NCBI GenBank assembly: GCA_937888365.1
Contig: CALBFA010000087.1
Location: forward strand, 1 to 37,676
Direction: 5' to 3'
DNA: 37,676 nt
Source: an uncultured Fidelibacterota bacterium
Lineage (GTDB): Bacteria > Fidelibacterota > UBA8477 > JABMPR01
Shown: positions 18,201 through 25,692 of the stretch, in pieces
Position numbering within the stretch: the first letter of the stretch is position 1
Layout: each line of letters begins with the position of its first letter
Notes under the pieces: generated by a model
Database searches by the model: none
What the model was told of the DNA's origin: nothing
What the model saw: only the letters and a program-made list of their open reading frames with translations
Position numbers and translations under genes: made by a program

Positions 18201-19646
18201 CACGGATCTGAAACAACGACTATTGAAAAAGTTGGATCAGCTCTCGCTTTAGGTACGAAACATGACGAGAATTTTGCGGGTAGTTTTGAAGCACCTGCAA
18301 TGACAACCATTAGCCGTGAGTTACTGAACTACAATGTCTATAGATCATTAGATCCAATGGCAATGGGTGATGTATATGCAACTGCAACGGGTGAAATGTT
18401 TACTGATGCATCGTTTGATTTTGATACACAATATTTCTACGCAGTAACCGCTGCTTACGATTTAGGTGAATCAGGTCCTTCAAATGTTGCTGGTTTTATG
18501 TATTTCACACCCTTATATCTCAACCATTACGAAGGTTTTGATTATGCCGATATGACGCCTCTTGCTGATATTGGCTGGGCTACTGATGATGGAGCAGGAA
18601 ACCCTGCTGCAAACTTTGGTATCGAAGATCAGATGCTTCATTTTGATTGGTCTCCAACGGCTACTGATTTCTATCAAACTGCTACTTCACCTGTAGCTGA
18701 TTTTGCTGGAGCAACACAAGCTAGACTTGGATTCTATCTGTTCTTTGATGATTATAGTGATACAGATAATGGAACCCTCGATTTTTATGCTTCCATTTCA
18801 AATGATGGCTTCGTAACGGAGACATTCTTAATGACTCATAACGATTCTACATTTGGCAACATCGAAGAATATATGATTTTTGATGTATCAGATGTCGCTG
18901 CTGGTTCTGATGGATGGCAATTACGCTTTACTGTCACCGGCGCAACATCTTTCACAATGGATCACCTCTGGATAGATGATGTGATTGTTGAATCTGATAT
19001 CTATATGGGACCAAGTGCATTTAATCTACTTGCTCCTTCAGATGCTGAAGCTGTAGGTATTACAACAGCTAACGTCACAACTGGTTCTCTGCTATTTGCT
19101 TGGGAATCAGCTAGCGATAATGCAATGTATGGCGTTGAAATATCGGGTAGCCTTGGATCAGTTATAGTACCATTCGACACTTCCGCAACTGAAGTCCTAA
19201 TTCCTTTCGCAGCTATACAAGCAGCTTTTAACTTTGCTGGTGTCTATTCTGTTGAAGGTACATGGAATGTTGTTGCTTTTAGTGGTGGAGAAATGCTCTA
19301 TTCATCAAATGGACCTTTTGCATTAACTATCGGTACCACAGTTGGTACGGACAATGCATTTGTTCCTGATGTCTATGACTTATTCCAAAACTATCCAAAC
19401 CCATTCAACCCAACAACATCAATTACCTATGATGTTCCTGAATCAGCAGACGTACGTCTTGTTGTTTATAACCTTCTTGGACAACCCGTAAGAGTTCTTG
19501 TGAACAATTACCAAAGCCCAAATCGTTATAACCTAGAATGGAATGGTTTATCTGATGCTGGCTTACCACTTTCTTCCGGTATTTATATCTACCGCTTAGA
19601 AACGGAAGCCTTTGTTAAAACAATGAAGATGATGTATTTGAAATAA
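12285..19646 (+). CDS. Giant secreted multidomain protein with T9SS sorting domain
   Basis: A 2,453-residue exported protein, second of the pair. In order: signal peptide (1-22); proprotein-convertase P-like domain (about 85-178, with DSYGDGGH); ASH/Hydin Ig domain (183-282); beta-rich domain (289-500); second ASH domain (507-605); choice-of-anchor J/MAM-like domain (612-762); lamin-tail-like domain (769-942); PPC-like (952-1062); CARDB (1063-1170, ending ADETNNADS); first half of a split FN3 (about 1175-1195); PPC-like (1243-1347); CARDB (1349-1453, SDETNNSDS); FN3 second half (1456-1516); MAM-like (1529-1687); carboxypeptidase-regulatory-like (1691-1774); an FN3 split by a YDDG module (1776-2072); MAM/LamG-like (2081-2239); SusE-like Ig (2242-2355); T9SS sorting domain (2362-2453) with NYPNPFNPTT. 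ATG 12285 follows GGAGG directly and begins the signal peptide; the GTG at 12240 is rejected. No enzyme site is seen; an adhesive or matrix role is inferred. Confidence 0.9.
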   Translation: MWRKLLQIGLASSLIITLAFGANVKSIGEDNTAAAIQKNRLDMVNAISLLEKDASVRDDNAVLNVQYDYIYAIADMTLADGSLVEDIVTVTDVATVGTVTVDYDWTTDFWASEGSFTVTSPTGTTLTVGAGQSTGHYTVAIAGFSGEDLAGAWTFSVHDSYGDGGHTLANATMNVDMAATTPEISFSDATLDFGTLPVGLFASKTLTINNLGGGVLTVSSIAADDANFFLGDVSASVPAFGSVDITVGYEPSVAGDHTANLVFTSDDAGSPDTVALSGTAIDPITTGGPDLTGYTWVSSLDGAGPTFAWVDTVGATEAGIAFGDDIRGTIDIPFTFRFYGNLYTQLTATTNGWVGMGPSTDFASSYWTNTTIPSATLPDNIIAPLWDDFKAGDSPGSTSSAHGTIMSKTLGTEPNRQFVVIFDEIVRGTYDTDYFSFEVILDEATSDITIQYLDVMGNASADNGIGGTVGIENVGATDGLLYGYNGVPQLVYDEMAIKFIAPPPPALPNMVLDFSSIDFGTIIESGSATAEVQISNNGSGDLVIAGATVAAPFATTFSGTIAENTSAVATISFDPTTTGAFAETLTFTVTGEYSGDNAVSLTGSAYPSTYISEGFEDGFPPFGWTVIDVDGGSVFNPDLSYIDPHSGLYGAEAMGCADDYLITPLLAIPPTGYADFSFWHGQESTVKENSFEVMVSTTGTATTDFTQIADYPLINPPTSYAWSQESIDLSAYAGQEVYVAIHVYYSESAYYGFGFDDFLMPPLVPSTNTIFFSEYMEGSSNNKGLEIYNGTGATVNLNEYQIAQSSNGNGWAYYHMFPDTAILANDDVWLIVTDQSFPEMQAMADEILGYPSVVHHNGDDARALIHIVGTDTTFIDIIGTPDVDPGSGWDVAGVTTATANHNLVRKADVVTGNTDWIVSAGTNVDDSEWIVYEQNYWYGMGYHNEAYPLPGDACDMPLAYGAVNDAAATGTLESYASKWYSFTNDGSFDNVIVSLCESSFDTQIEVWESCDSATYIAYNDDACGNNSEVDLGALAAGDYLVRVYGYGSSSGDYSLSVTGSVGMPDFVVSDMVLYGDTLGVTVTNQGPADSPGYWGTDYHGWGIDGDYYGYVAETGVALTAGASYTYEITGFNFDNLGDGTFLVNFWADVDNDVAEADETNNADSLYITIDPPPVAPRNLAAVAGENEVSLFWQTAVLPEVLPPLVSSAMGGISDQKIKPAIVLSPEQIAKRDALRGNAIRNLGDTCAEAEGIGADSTIAAPYAPYWYSYTATMDGFMTVSSDGATVDTKVYIYDACDAAYIAYNDDGGSGLSSIVTFPTVSGTTYFMEWTDQWSASGFDWTLTEFAVLPMPDLAVTSMYFENEGVWAVVENLGDASASGQSSHWFIDGVDIGYVYTATLAPGTADTLGLVGFNWVNVGEGTFNVGIFVDFWDYLLESDETNNSDSIEVVITPPDYLPTYNVYRNSVLLVDGLEAANNYFDGEYYDMDVVADVTYEYFVTQNLPDSTESEGSESAFATPWAPIFWAFPNTEDFEAVTDNMLPYGFFVEELGAADGADWAVGDSAYFETNAYNYWHVPGHTQFAAIDDDGNGSGVNGNEILWTPWVDFSTAVNPQILFNYTVRGGNGAEFFIDNGDSTVVMALEDSPSAWLGRVFNLGEYAGQTVRFGFHYDDAGGWAYGLAVDDITVEEAPSDGTLAGTITDGAANPVAYAQVHVFGLFAEEGTMTDETGAYSVTVPAGEYQVDVMRVNYSPATTNVSIIAGETSTLDFTLEFLFPAPENLMVYPNDADTTIALQWAPPMPMGQVAYDDGTYEALYWVGGPTTSDHYFAAHFKAAITPGYAINEIAILTTSDDGESAFANVSVVSSDEFGGPDLANVLWTATGNAAAAYPAIAWDFYPVAANPAYDDFWVIMQWPEGNEFGPYVATDMDNNIGNSFYSAAPDTSGNPMWNMLGGTFGVRAFLSEPSTGRSVVLHGSETTTIEKVGSALALGTKHDENFAGSFEAPAMTTISRELLNYNVYRSLDPMAMGDVYATATGEMFTDASFDFDTQYFYAVTAAYDLGESGPSNVAGFMYFTPLYLNHYEGFDYADMTPLADIGWATDDGAGNPAANFGIEDQMLHFDWSPTATDFYQTATSPVADFAGATQARLGFYLFFDDYSDTDNGTLDFYASISNDGFVTETFLMTHNDSTFGNIEEYMIFDVSDVAAGSDGWQLRFTVTGATSFTMDHLWIDDVIVESDIYMGPSAFNLLAPSDAEAVGITTANVTTGSLLFAWESASDNAMYGVEISGSLGSVIVPFDTSATEVLIPFAAIQAAFNFAGVYSVEGTWNVVAFSGGEMLYSSNGPFALTIGTTVGTDNAFVPDVYDLFQNYPNPFNPTTSITYDVPESADVRLVVYNLLGQPVRVLVNNYQSPNRYNLEWNGLSDAGLPLSSGIYIYRLETEAFVKTMKMMYLK

Positions 19647-19667
19647 ATATATCCCTTCTATATATTG

Positions 19668-19700
19668 CAAAGAGCCCCATTTATGGGGCTCTTTGTTTTT
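19668..19700 (+). terminator. Rho-independent terminator of the second giant gene
   Basis: CAAAGAGCCCCA pairs with TGGGGCTCTTTG around a TTTA turn, followed by five T. This is a perfect GC-rich stem placed 21 nt after the stop codon. Confidence 0.95.
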
Positions 19701-19767
19701 AATTGATTCACGTCATATACTGTTATTTTTATTTGGATTTATAATAAGGTAAGTTTATCTTGCGCCC

Positions 19768-20166
19768 ATGAAAACAACCAAGATAATGATTCTAATTGCT
19801 ACTTTATGCTTTTCACTCATGGCGACAGACATCATATCTAATTTCGTTGGGTACACCGAAGATTCTAGAATTGTACTTCAATGGAACTCTGGAAACGAGA
19901 ATGATGTCATTGGTTACGAAATACATCGTAGTGTCGATGGACACAATTTCTATCAAATTGGTTTTTTACAATCTCAAGGCAATAATAGTAGCTACACCTA
20001 TATAGACAATTCTGTTTTTGCCAAAGTGTCGGGTCGTACCTATCATTACAAAATCGGTATTAAAGATATCAATGGCAATATCAGTTTTATAGATACAATC
20101 GAAGTTTTGAGCAATATTTCTGATGTCAGCCATACATGGGGCTCAATCAAGGCAATATTTAAATAA
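19768..20166 (+). CDS. Secreted single fibronectin type III domain protein
   Basis: A 132-residue protein with a signal peptide (1-19; KIMILIATLCFSLMA) and one FN3-like domain (about 23-115). The domain shows strand B (SRIVLQWNSG), strand C (DVIGYEIHRSVDG) and later strands (GRTYHYKIGIKDINGN). The C-terminus reads SHTWGSIKAIFK and has no T9SS sorting domain, unlike the two giant neighbours whose FN3 modules it resembles. It is a free-standing unit between two terminators. The ribosome binding site is weak. It might be a small periplasmic or surface partner of the FN3-rich giants; this is inferred from adjacency only. Confidence 0.75.
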   Translation: MKTTKIMILIATLCFSLMATDIISNFVGYTEDSRIVLQWNSGNENDVIGYEIHRSVDGHNFYQIGFLQSQGNNSSYTYIDNSVFAKVSGRTYHYKIGIKDINGNISFIDTIEVLSNISDVSHTWGSIKAIFK

Positions 20167-20192
20167 GCGAACAATTACAAAATTTTAATATC

Positions 20193-20220
20193 AAGGCTCC
20201 AGTTTTAAGGAGCCTTTTTT
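20193..20220 (+). terminator. Rho-independent terminator after the FN3 protein gene
   Basis: AAGGCTCC (20193-20200), an 8-nt loop and GGAGCCTT (20209-20216) running into six T (20215-20220). It lies 26 nt after the stop codon. Confidence 0.9.
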
Positions 20221-20291
20221 ATTGCGAAACTTTTATTGAATCTTCGCATTAGATGCTTCATGGTAAAAAATAATAAATGGAGAAAATCATA

Positions 20292-21710
20292 ATGAAAAAA
20301 ACGACACTTTTTATAGTTCTTTTAGTCCTAACCACGACAAGTTTTGCCGCAGATCGAAATATTGTAAAAGCAATGAGCACTACTTTCGCAGATATTGCAG
20401 AATCAGTAGGCCCTAGTGTTGTAACAATCACAAGTGAACGAACGATGACGTCTCATCCAGCTTTCAATGGAATGCAAATACCACCACAGTTTGAAGAATT
20501 CTTTGCACCATTTGGCAATCGAGATTCTCAAGAAAATCGTAGTTATAAGACATCATCATTGGGTTCAGGTATAATTATCAGTAATGATGGCTATATCGTA
20601 ACAAATAATCATGTCATCGAAGACGCTGATGATATTAAAGTTCACCTTCTAGACGAACGCGTCTTAGATGCCGAGCTGATCGGTACAGACCCTAAAACGG
20701 ATATCGCTCTCATTAAAGTTGATGCAACAAAATTAACACCTATAGAACTAGGTGATTCTGACAAAATACGTGTCGGTGAGTGGGTATTGGCAATTGGGAG
20801 TCCGTTTTCAGATAACTTGAGCAATACGATAACACAAGGCATCGTGAGTGCTAAAGGTAGAACATCCGTTGGCCTTATTGACTACGAGAATTTTATCCAA
20901 ACCGATGCCGCCATAAATCCAGGAAACTCTGGTGGAGCGCTCGTTGATTTAGATGGAAAACTAATCGGTGTTAATACTGCGATTGCGTCAAAAACCGGCG
21001 GTAGTCAAGGTATAGGCTTTTCGATACCCGTTAATATGATGATTCGCATAATAGAAGACTTAAAGGATGATGGAAGTGTTACGCGTGCGTGGATTGGCGT
21101 CATGATTCAAAAAATAGATACTGAAATGGCGAAAACGCTTGGGATGTCTGATACGAGAGGTGCATTAGTTCAAAAAGTTGTTGACGATAGTCCAGCAGAT
21201 AAAGCGGGTTTAAAGATGGGTGATGTTATTATTACTTTCGATGGAAAATCAGTTCATAACTCAAGCGATTTACGTATTATGGTTTCTGCAAACAGACCGG
21301 GGGAAAAGAAAAAGCTAGAAATACTTCGAAATGGTAAAAAAGAAAGATATACTATAAAATTGGGCGTTTTACCTGAAAAAGAACTTGTTTCAAACATCCT
21401 TGAAGAGGATAATAACGAATTTCAAGTTAGTACAATTACCAATGATTTAGTAAAAAAATATAATCTTGAGGATATTAAAGCAGGCGTCGTTGTTACGAAG
21501 GTTGTGATGGGTAGCGATGCTTGGAAAAAAAATGTAAGACCCGGCAACATCGTTATTAAAGTCGGGGAAGACATAAAATCCCTCGTAGAAATCAATGATA
21601 AAAATGATTATCAAGATACAATGATGAAATTTAAAGAAGGAGATTCGATTTTATATTTGATGAAACGAGGAGAGGATAGTTTCTTTGTGGCTCTTGAAAT
21701 AAAAGAATAG
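20292..21710 (+). CDS. degP: Periplasmic serine protease DegP/HtrA with two PDZ domains
   Basis: An HtrA-family protease and chaperone that degrades or refolds misfolded envelope proteins. The 472-residue protein has a signal peptide (1-20, ending SFA) and a trypsin-like domain with the full triad: His107 (VTNNHVIEDADD), Asp137 (DPKTDIALIKVD) and Ser213 (INPGNSGGAL). PDZ1 (about 260-350) contains AWIGVMIQ and the ADKAGLKMGDVI carboxylate-loop region. A more divergent PDZ2 follows (about 380-470). ATG 20292 is chosen because GGAG lies 9 nt upstream; an ATG at 20277 would add five residues and lacks a site. Its position just after two giant T9SS cargo genes fits a quality-control role for exported proteins, but this is context only. 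It is flanked by terminators and is probably monocistronic. Confidence 0.93.
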   Translation: MKKTTLFIVLLVLTTTSFAADRNIVKAMSTTFADIAESVGPSVVTITSERTMTSHPAFNGMQIPPQFEEFFAPFGNRDSQENRSYKTSSLGSGIIISNDGYIVTNNHVIEDADDIKVHLLDERVLDAELIGTDPKTDIALIKVDATKLTPIELGDSDKIRVGEWVLAIGSPFSDNLSNTITQGIVSAKGRTSVGLIDYENFIQTDAAINPGNSGGALVDLDGKLIGVNTAIASKTGGSQGIGFSIPVNMMIRIIEDLKDDGSVTRAWIGVMIQKIDTEMAKTLGMSDTRGALVQKVVDDSPADKAGLKMGDVIITFDGKSVHNSSDLRIMVSANRPGEKKKLEILRNGKKERYTIKLGVLPEKELVSNILEEDNNEFQVSTITNDLVKKYNLEDIKAGVVVTKVVMGSDAWKKNVRPGNIVIKVGEDIKSLVEINDKNDYQDTMMKFKEGDSILYLMKRGEDSFFVALEIKE

Positions 21711-21740
21711 AATTTATTATAAAAGACCCTATCGTTTAAG

Positions 21741-21776
21741 ACATGCCATCTTTAATACCTGATGGCATGTTTTTTT
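21741..21776 (+). terminator. Rho-independent terminator of the degP gene
   Basis: ACATGCCATC (21741-21750), a 10-nt loop, then GATGGCATGT (21761-21770) and a T run to 21776. A perfect 10-bp stem. Confidence 0.93.
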
Positions 21777-21879
21777 GTGAAAACCAAGTGTTTCGATTTC
21801 ATTAAAAAAATTTCGAATTTTAGACATTCATTAGAGAAGAATATTTCTGTTTTTATTTGTCAAAATAAATTTACTATGA

Positions 21880-21909
21880 TTGACAAAAAGATTCTGATGA
21901 TGCTATATT
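21880..21909 (+). promoter_or_regulatory. Strong sigma70-type promoter of the ileS-lspA-rluD-xer-hpf run
   Basis: A consensus TTGACA (21880-21885) and TATATT (21904-21909) with an 18-nt spacer. The GC-rich discriminator GCGCGGC after the -10 box is typical of growth-rate or stringently controlled promoters. The leader to the ileS ATG is about 78 nt; it holds a five-codon reading frame at 21941-21958 (ATG to TAG) and no recognisable T-box. Confidence 0.75.
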
Positions 21910-21992
21910 GCGCGGCTTTTTAGAATATGAATAAACACTAATGAAAACAACAAATTAGCCTTTGTTTGGCTTCGCATAATGAGACAAAAAAC

Positions 21993-24900
21993 ATGAGCAA
22001 AATACAAGATGTAAGCAGTAAAGTAGATTTTATTAAACAGGAACATGAGATTCTAGATTTTTGGAAAAAAAATGACTCCTTCAATAAATTAAGAGAAAAG
22101 AATGCTGGGAATGAAAAATGGTCTTTTCTAGACGGCCCTATTACTGCAAATAATCCAATGGGTGTCCACCATGCATGGGGTCGGACCTATAAAGATGTTT
22201 TCCAACGATTCAATGCAATGAATGGAAAAGATCAGCGATACCAAAACGGTTTTGATTGTCAAGGCCTTTGGGTCGAGGTTGAAGTCGAAAAAGAGCTAGG
22301 ATTTAAATCAAAGACCGATATTGAAGTCTATGGTATCGAAAAATTCGTAAACAAATGTAAAGAGCGCGTTCGTAAATATTCAGCCATCCAAACAGAACAA
22401 TCCAAGCGATTGGGTTACTGGATGGATTGGGACAATTCTTATTATACCATGTCGGATGATAATAATTATACGATTTGGAGCTTTTTAAAAAAAGTATTCG
22501 ACCGTGGCTTAATTTACAAAGGCTACGATGTTATGCCTTGGTGCACACGTTGTGGGACGGCATTATCGGAACACGAAATCGCTACTGAAGGCTATAAAGA
22601 ACTGACGCATACATCAATTTTTCTCAAATTTAGATTAAAAAATAAAACGAATGAATCTCTCCTGGTCTGGACCACAACACCTTGGACATTATCATCCAAT
22701 ATTATGGCGGCAGTTCACCCTGATTTAGATTATGCTAAAGTTAAACAAGGTGACGAAATTTATTATATCGTAAATACGCGTTTCTCAATTTTACAAGGCG
22801 AATACGAAATCCTCGATACCATAAAAGGTAAAGATATGTTGGGTTGGGAATATGTTGGCCCATTTGATGAATTGCCCGTTCAAAAAGACATCAAACATGC
22901 CGTTATAGCTTGGGAAGATGTGAGTGATAGCGACGGAACAGGCATTGTGCACATTGCACCAGGTTGTGGAAAAGAAGATCGCCAACTCTCTAAAGAACAG
23001 GGATTTCAAGTCATTAAACCTATTGACGAATTTGGGCATTATTACGAAGGTTTCGGAAAATGGACAGGGAAAAATGTCCAAAATATCACGGATGAAATCA
23101 TACAAGATTTGTCCGAAAAGGGACTGCGCTATAAAAAAGAAAAAATTACGCATCGCTATCCAACATGCTGGCGCCATCATACTGAGCTTGTGTTTCGACC
23201 TGTTGACGAGTGGTTTATTGGTATGGATGCTTTGCGAAATGACATCAAAGAAGTTGCAAAACAGATTAACTGGATTCCCAGCTACGGATTAGATCGAGAA
23301 ATTGATTGGCTCAATAATATGAGCGATTGGATGATTTCGAAAAAAAGATATTGGGGTTTAGCGTTACCGATTTGGACTTTCGAAGATGGTTCTTTTTATG
23401 TCGTTGGTTCGCGGGAGGAACTTAAAGAATTGGCAGTTGAAGGTTGGGAAGAATTCGATGGCAATTCGCCGCATCGACCTTGGGTCGATCGAGTCAAAAT
23501 TAAACATCCCAAATCGGGACTCGTGGGAACAAGAGTCGCAGATGTTGGAAATCCTTGGTTAGATGCTGGAATTGTACCGTATTCAACTATGGAATATTCG
23601 AAGAATAAACAATATTGGGAAGAATGGTTCCCTGCTGATTTTATTGTCGAATCTCTTCCTGGCCAATTTCGGAACTGGTTTTACGCCATATTAGCGATGT
23701 CCACGGTCATGGAAAATCGTCCTCCGATAAAAACAATTATGGGTCACGCTTTGGTCAAAGACGAAAAAGGCGATGACATGCACAAATCGACAGGAAATGC
23801 AATCTGGTTCGAAGACGCCGCCGAAAATATGGGCGTGGATGTCATTCGCTGGATGTATTGCTCCAAAACGCCGTTCAATAATATGAATTTTGGATTTAAT
23901 GTTGCCGATGAAGTGCGTCGAAAAATCTTAACATATTGGAACACATACAGCTTTTTTGTCACCTATGCAAAATTGGATGGCTTTAATCCATTGGAACCCT
24001 TGGATGAATCAAGCCTTACGCAATTAGATCGATGGATGTTAGCTAAACTCAACGTTTTTATTGAAGAAGCGAAGTCACTTTATGAAAGTTATCAAGTTGA
24101 CAAAGTCGTAAAAAAAGCCGAACGCCTCATTGATGATTTAAGCAACTGGTACGTTCGCCGCTCTCGAAGACGTTTTTGGAAAGGTGAAAATGATAGTGAT
24201 AAATGGGCTGCCTATCACACACTCTATTCTACAATCGTTGAGTTAGCGAAAGTTGTGAGTCCTGTTGTTCCTTTTTTAACAGAAGCCATTTACCAAAATA
24301 TTGTACGATCAATTGATAAAACTGCACCCGAAAGTATCCACCTTTGCGATTTCCCAAGCGTCGATACTTCCTTTGCCGATAAAGATTTGATTCGTCGCAT
24401 CGATACGGTCATTAAAACGGTGGAATTAGGTCGTGCAGCGCGCAATCAAGCGGGCTTAAAGGTAAGGCAACCTCTTGCAGCGATAACGGTGGCATGGGCG
24501 GATGCAGTCGATCGTGATGCTGTTCTTGAATTGAAAGATCAAATTCTAGAAGAGCTAAATATCAAAACATTATTAGTTACAGAAGATCAATCCGAATTAG
24601 TTCAAGTCGTAGTAAAACCCAATTTGGCACTGCTGGGTCGCAAACTTGGGAAAGATTTAGGGTCTGTCAAGAATGCTTTGCTAGGCGAAAATGCTATTGA
24701 AATCGCCAACAAAGTTAAGATGGGAGACAATATTTCCCTCAAGACGGAAAACGGTATTTTTGAGATATTACCTGAAGAATTATTGATTGAATATAAAGAA
24801 AAAGAAAATACGGCTGTCATGGTTGACGGACCCGTGACAGTTGCTCTAGATACTATTTTAACGGAAGCACTTATTCATGAGGGAATGGCACGTGATTTTG

Positions 24901-25130
24901 TTAGAAATGTACAGAATTTACGAAAAGATGCAGAGCTCAATGTCTCCGAGAGAATTATGCTTCAAGTCGAATGTGATGATGAGATTAAAACTGTGATTGA
25001 AAATCATCACGGCTATATTTGCAACGAAACGCTATCTGAAAGTATTGAATTTGAAGCTGTAAATTATGAATCTAAGACATCGTTTAAATTAGGCGGGAAG
25101 AAAGTTAAGGTAGGAATCAAAACGTATTAA
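21993..25130 (+). CDS. ileS: Isoleucyl-tRNA synthetase, divergent signature motifs
   Basis: Charges tRNA-Ile with isoleucine. This 1,045-residue class I synthetase of the Ile/Val/Leu type has a Rossmann catalytic core, an editing (CP1) insertion with LLVWTTTPWTLSSN, and a C-terminal anticodon-binding helical domain. The HIGH motif appears as HHAWG (59-63, in PMGVHHAWGRTYKD) and the KMSKS motif as DMHKS (595-599, followed by TGN); both differ from the usual bacterial versions. PWCTRCGTALSEHEI is present, but no zinc cluster is seen at the C-terminus. ATG 21993 is used; a TTG at 21966 would add an unlikely nine-residue extension. Adjacency to lspA is the classic ileS-lspA arrangement and supports Ile rather than Val or Leu specificity. 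First gene of a five-gene run. Confidence 0.93.
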   Translation: MSKIQDVSSKVDFIKQEHEILDFWKKNDSFNKLREKNAGNEKWSFLDGPITANNPMGVHHAWGRTYKDVFQRFNAMNGKDQRYQNGFDCQGLWVEVEVEKELGFKSKTDIEVYGIEKFVNKCKERVRKYSAIQTEQSKRLGYWMDWDNSYYTMSDDNNYTIWSFLKKVFDRGLIYKGYDVMPWCTRCGTALSEHEIATEGYKELTHTSIFLKFRLKNKTNESLLVWTTTPWTLSSNIMAAVHPDLDYAKVKQGDEIYYIVNTRFSILQGEYEILDTIKGKDMLGWEYVGPFDELPVQKDIKHAVIAWEDVSDSDGTGIVHIAPGCGKEDRQLSKEQGFQVIKPIDEFGHYYEGFGKWTGKNVQNITDEIIQDLSEKGLRYKKEKITHRYPTCWRHHTELVFRPVDEWFIGMDALRNDIKEVAKQINWIPSYGLDREIDWLNNMSDWMISKKRYWGLALPIWTFEDGSFYVVGSREELKELAVEGWEEFDGNSPHRPWVDRVKIKHPKSGLVGTRVADVGNPWLDAGIVPYSTMEYSKNKQYWEEWFPADFIVESLPGQFRNWFYAILAMSTVMENRPPIKTIMGHALVKDEKGDDMHKSTGNAIWFEDAAENMGVDVIRWMYCSKTPFNNMNFGFNVADEVRRKILTYWNTYSFFVTYAKLDGFNPLEPLDESSLTQLDRWMLAKLNVFIEEAKSLYESYQVDKVVKKAERLIDDLSNWYVRRSRRRFWKGENDSDKWAAYHTLYSTIVELAKVVSPVVPFLTEAIYQNIVRSIDKTAPESIHLCDFPSVDTSFADKDLIRRIDTVIKTVELGRAARNQAGLKVRQPLAAITVAWADAVDRDAVLELKDQILEELNIKTLLVTEDQSELVQVVVKPNLALLGRKLGKDLGSVKNALLGENAIEIANKVKMGDNISLKTENGIFEILPEELLIEYKEKENTAVMVDGPVTVALDTILTEALIHEGMARDFVRNVQNLRKDAELNVSERIMLQVECDDEIKTVIENHHGYICNETLSESIEFEAVNYESKTSFKLGGKKVKVGIKTY

Positions 25131-25164
25131 ATCTCTATTTAAATATTTAGCACTATCCTTCTTT

Positions 25165-25650
25165 ATGTTGGGGATTGACTATGCCACAAAGCTATGGGCT
25201 ATAAGTGCCCTAAAAGGAAAACATTACTGGCCTGAAAGTGGTGAACTTCTTCGATTTGACTATGCTGAAAATTATCACATGGCGTTTAGCTTGTCTTTTC
25301 TGGATATGCAATGGGTCAATATTATGGCCATTATTGCATCTGGAATTGTCGTCTATTATTTGTGGTTATACAAAGATACGCATGTTCTACCAAGTATCGG
25401 GATGTCGTTGATTTTTGCTGGCGCTATGGGAAATCTTGGCGAACGATTTATCCGAGGATATGTTGTCGATTTTATTTCAGCCGACTGGCCTGATTGGCTC
25501 TATTTTCATCGCTGGCCCACATTTAATATTGCGGATTCTTGTGTCACTGTTGGTATCACACTATTTCTTATCTATACATTATTTTATGAAGGTAAAATCG
25601 TGCTTAATGAAGGAGCTTCCGAAGCGGAAACCCTACGTGAAAACGAATAG
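25165..25650 (+). CDS. lspA: Lipoprotein signal peptidase (signal peptidase II)
   Basis: Inner-membrane aspartyl protease that cleaves signal peptides of prolipoproteins. Conserved landmarks (numbered from ATG 25165) are GIDYATKLW (3-11), YAENYHMAF (33-41), GAMGNLGERFIRGYVVDF (86-103, catalytic Asp102) and FNIADSCVTVG (120-130, catalytic Asp124). Four membrane helices are expected. Starting at this ATG cuts off most of the first helix. The frame is open upstream back to a TAG at 25111, and the only plausible start there is ATT at 25126, overlapping the ileS stop codon as ATTAA. That start would give MKSLFKYLALSFF before the ATG, a normal LspA N-terminus, with AGGA about 10 nt upstream. The true gene is therefore probably 25126-25650. 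The family usually has GNxxDR where GERF stands here. Confidence 0.9.
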   Translation: MLGIDYATKLWAISALKGKHYWPESGELLRFDYAENYHMAFSLSFLDMQWVNIMAIIASGIVVYYLWLYKDTHVLPSIGMSLIFAGAMGNLGERFIRGYVVDFISADWPDWLYFHRWPTFNIADSCVTVGITLFLIYTLFYEGKIVLNEGASEAETLRENE

Positions 25651-25692
25651 CAATGTGTTCGTCCAATTTGATATTAAGTAGCCAACTCTAAT

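Noticed and set aside
21966-21992. TTG start for ileS
   Set aside because: It adds a short segment without family similarity; the ATG at 21993 gives the expected N-terminus.
21916-21992. T-box riboswitch in the ileS leader
   Set aside because: The leader is under 80 nt, with no specifier stem, T-box sequence or antiterminator; only a weak 4-bp hairpin is present.
22791-23292. Alternative-frame ORFs of 122-129 residues inside ileS on both strands
   Set aside because: They are fully contained in a well-supported essential gene and show no domain pattern.
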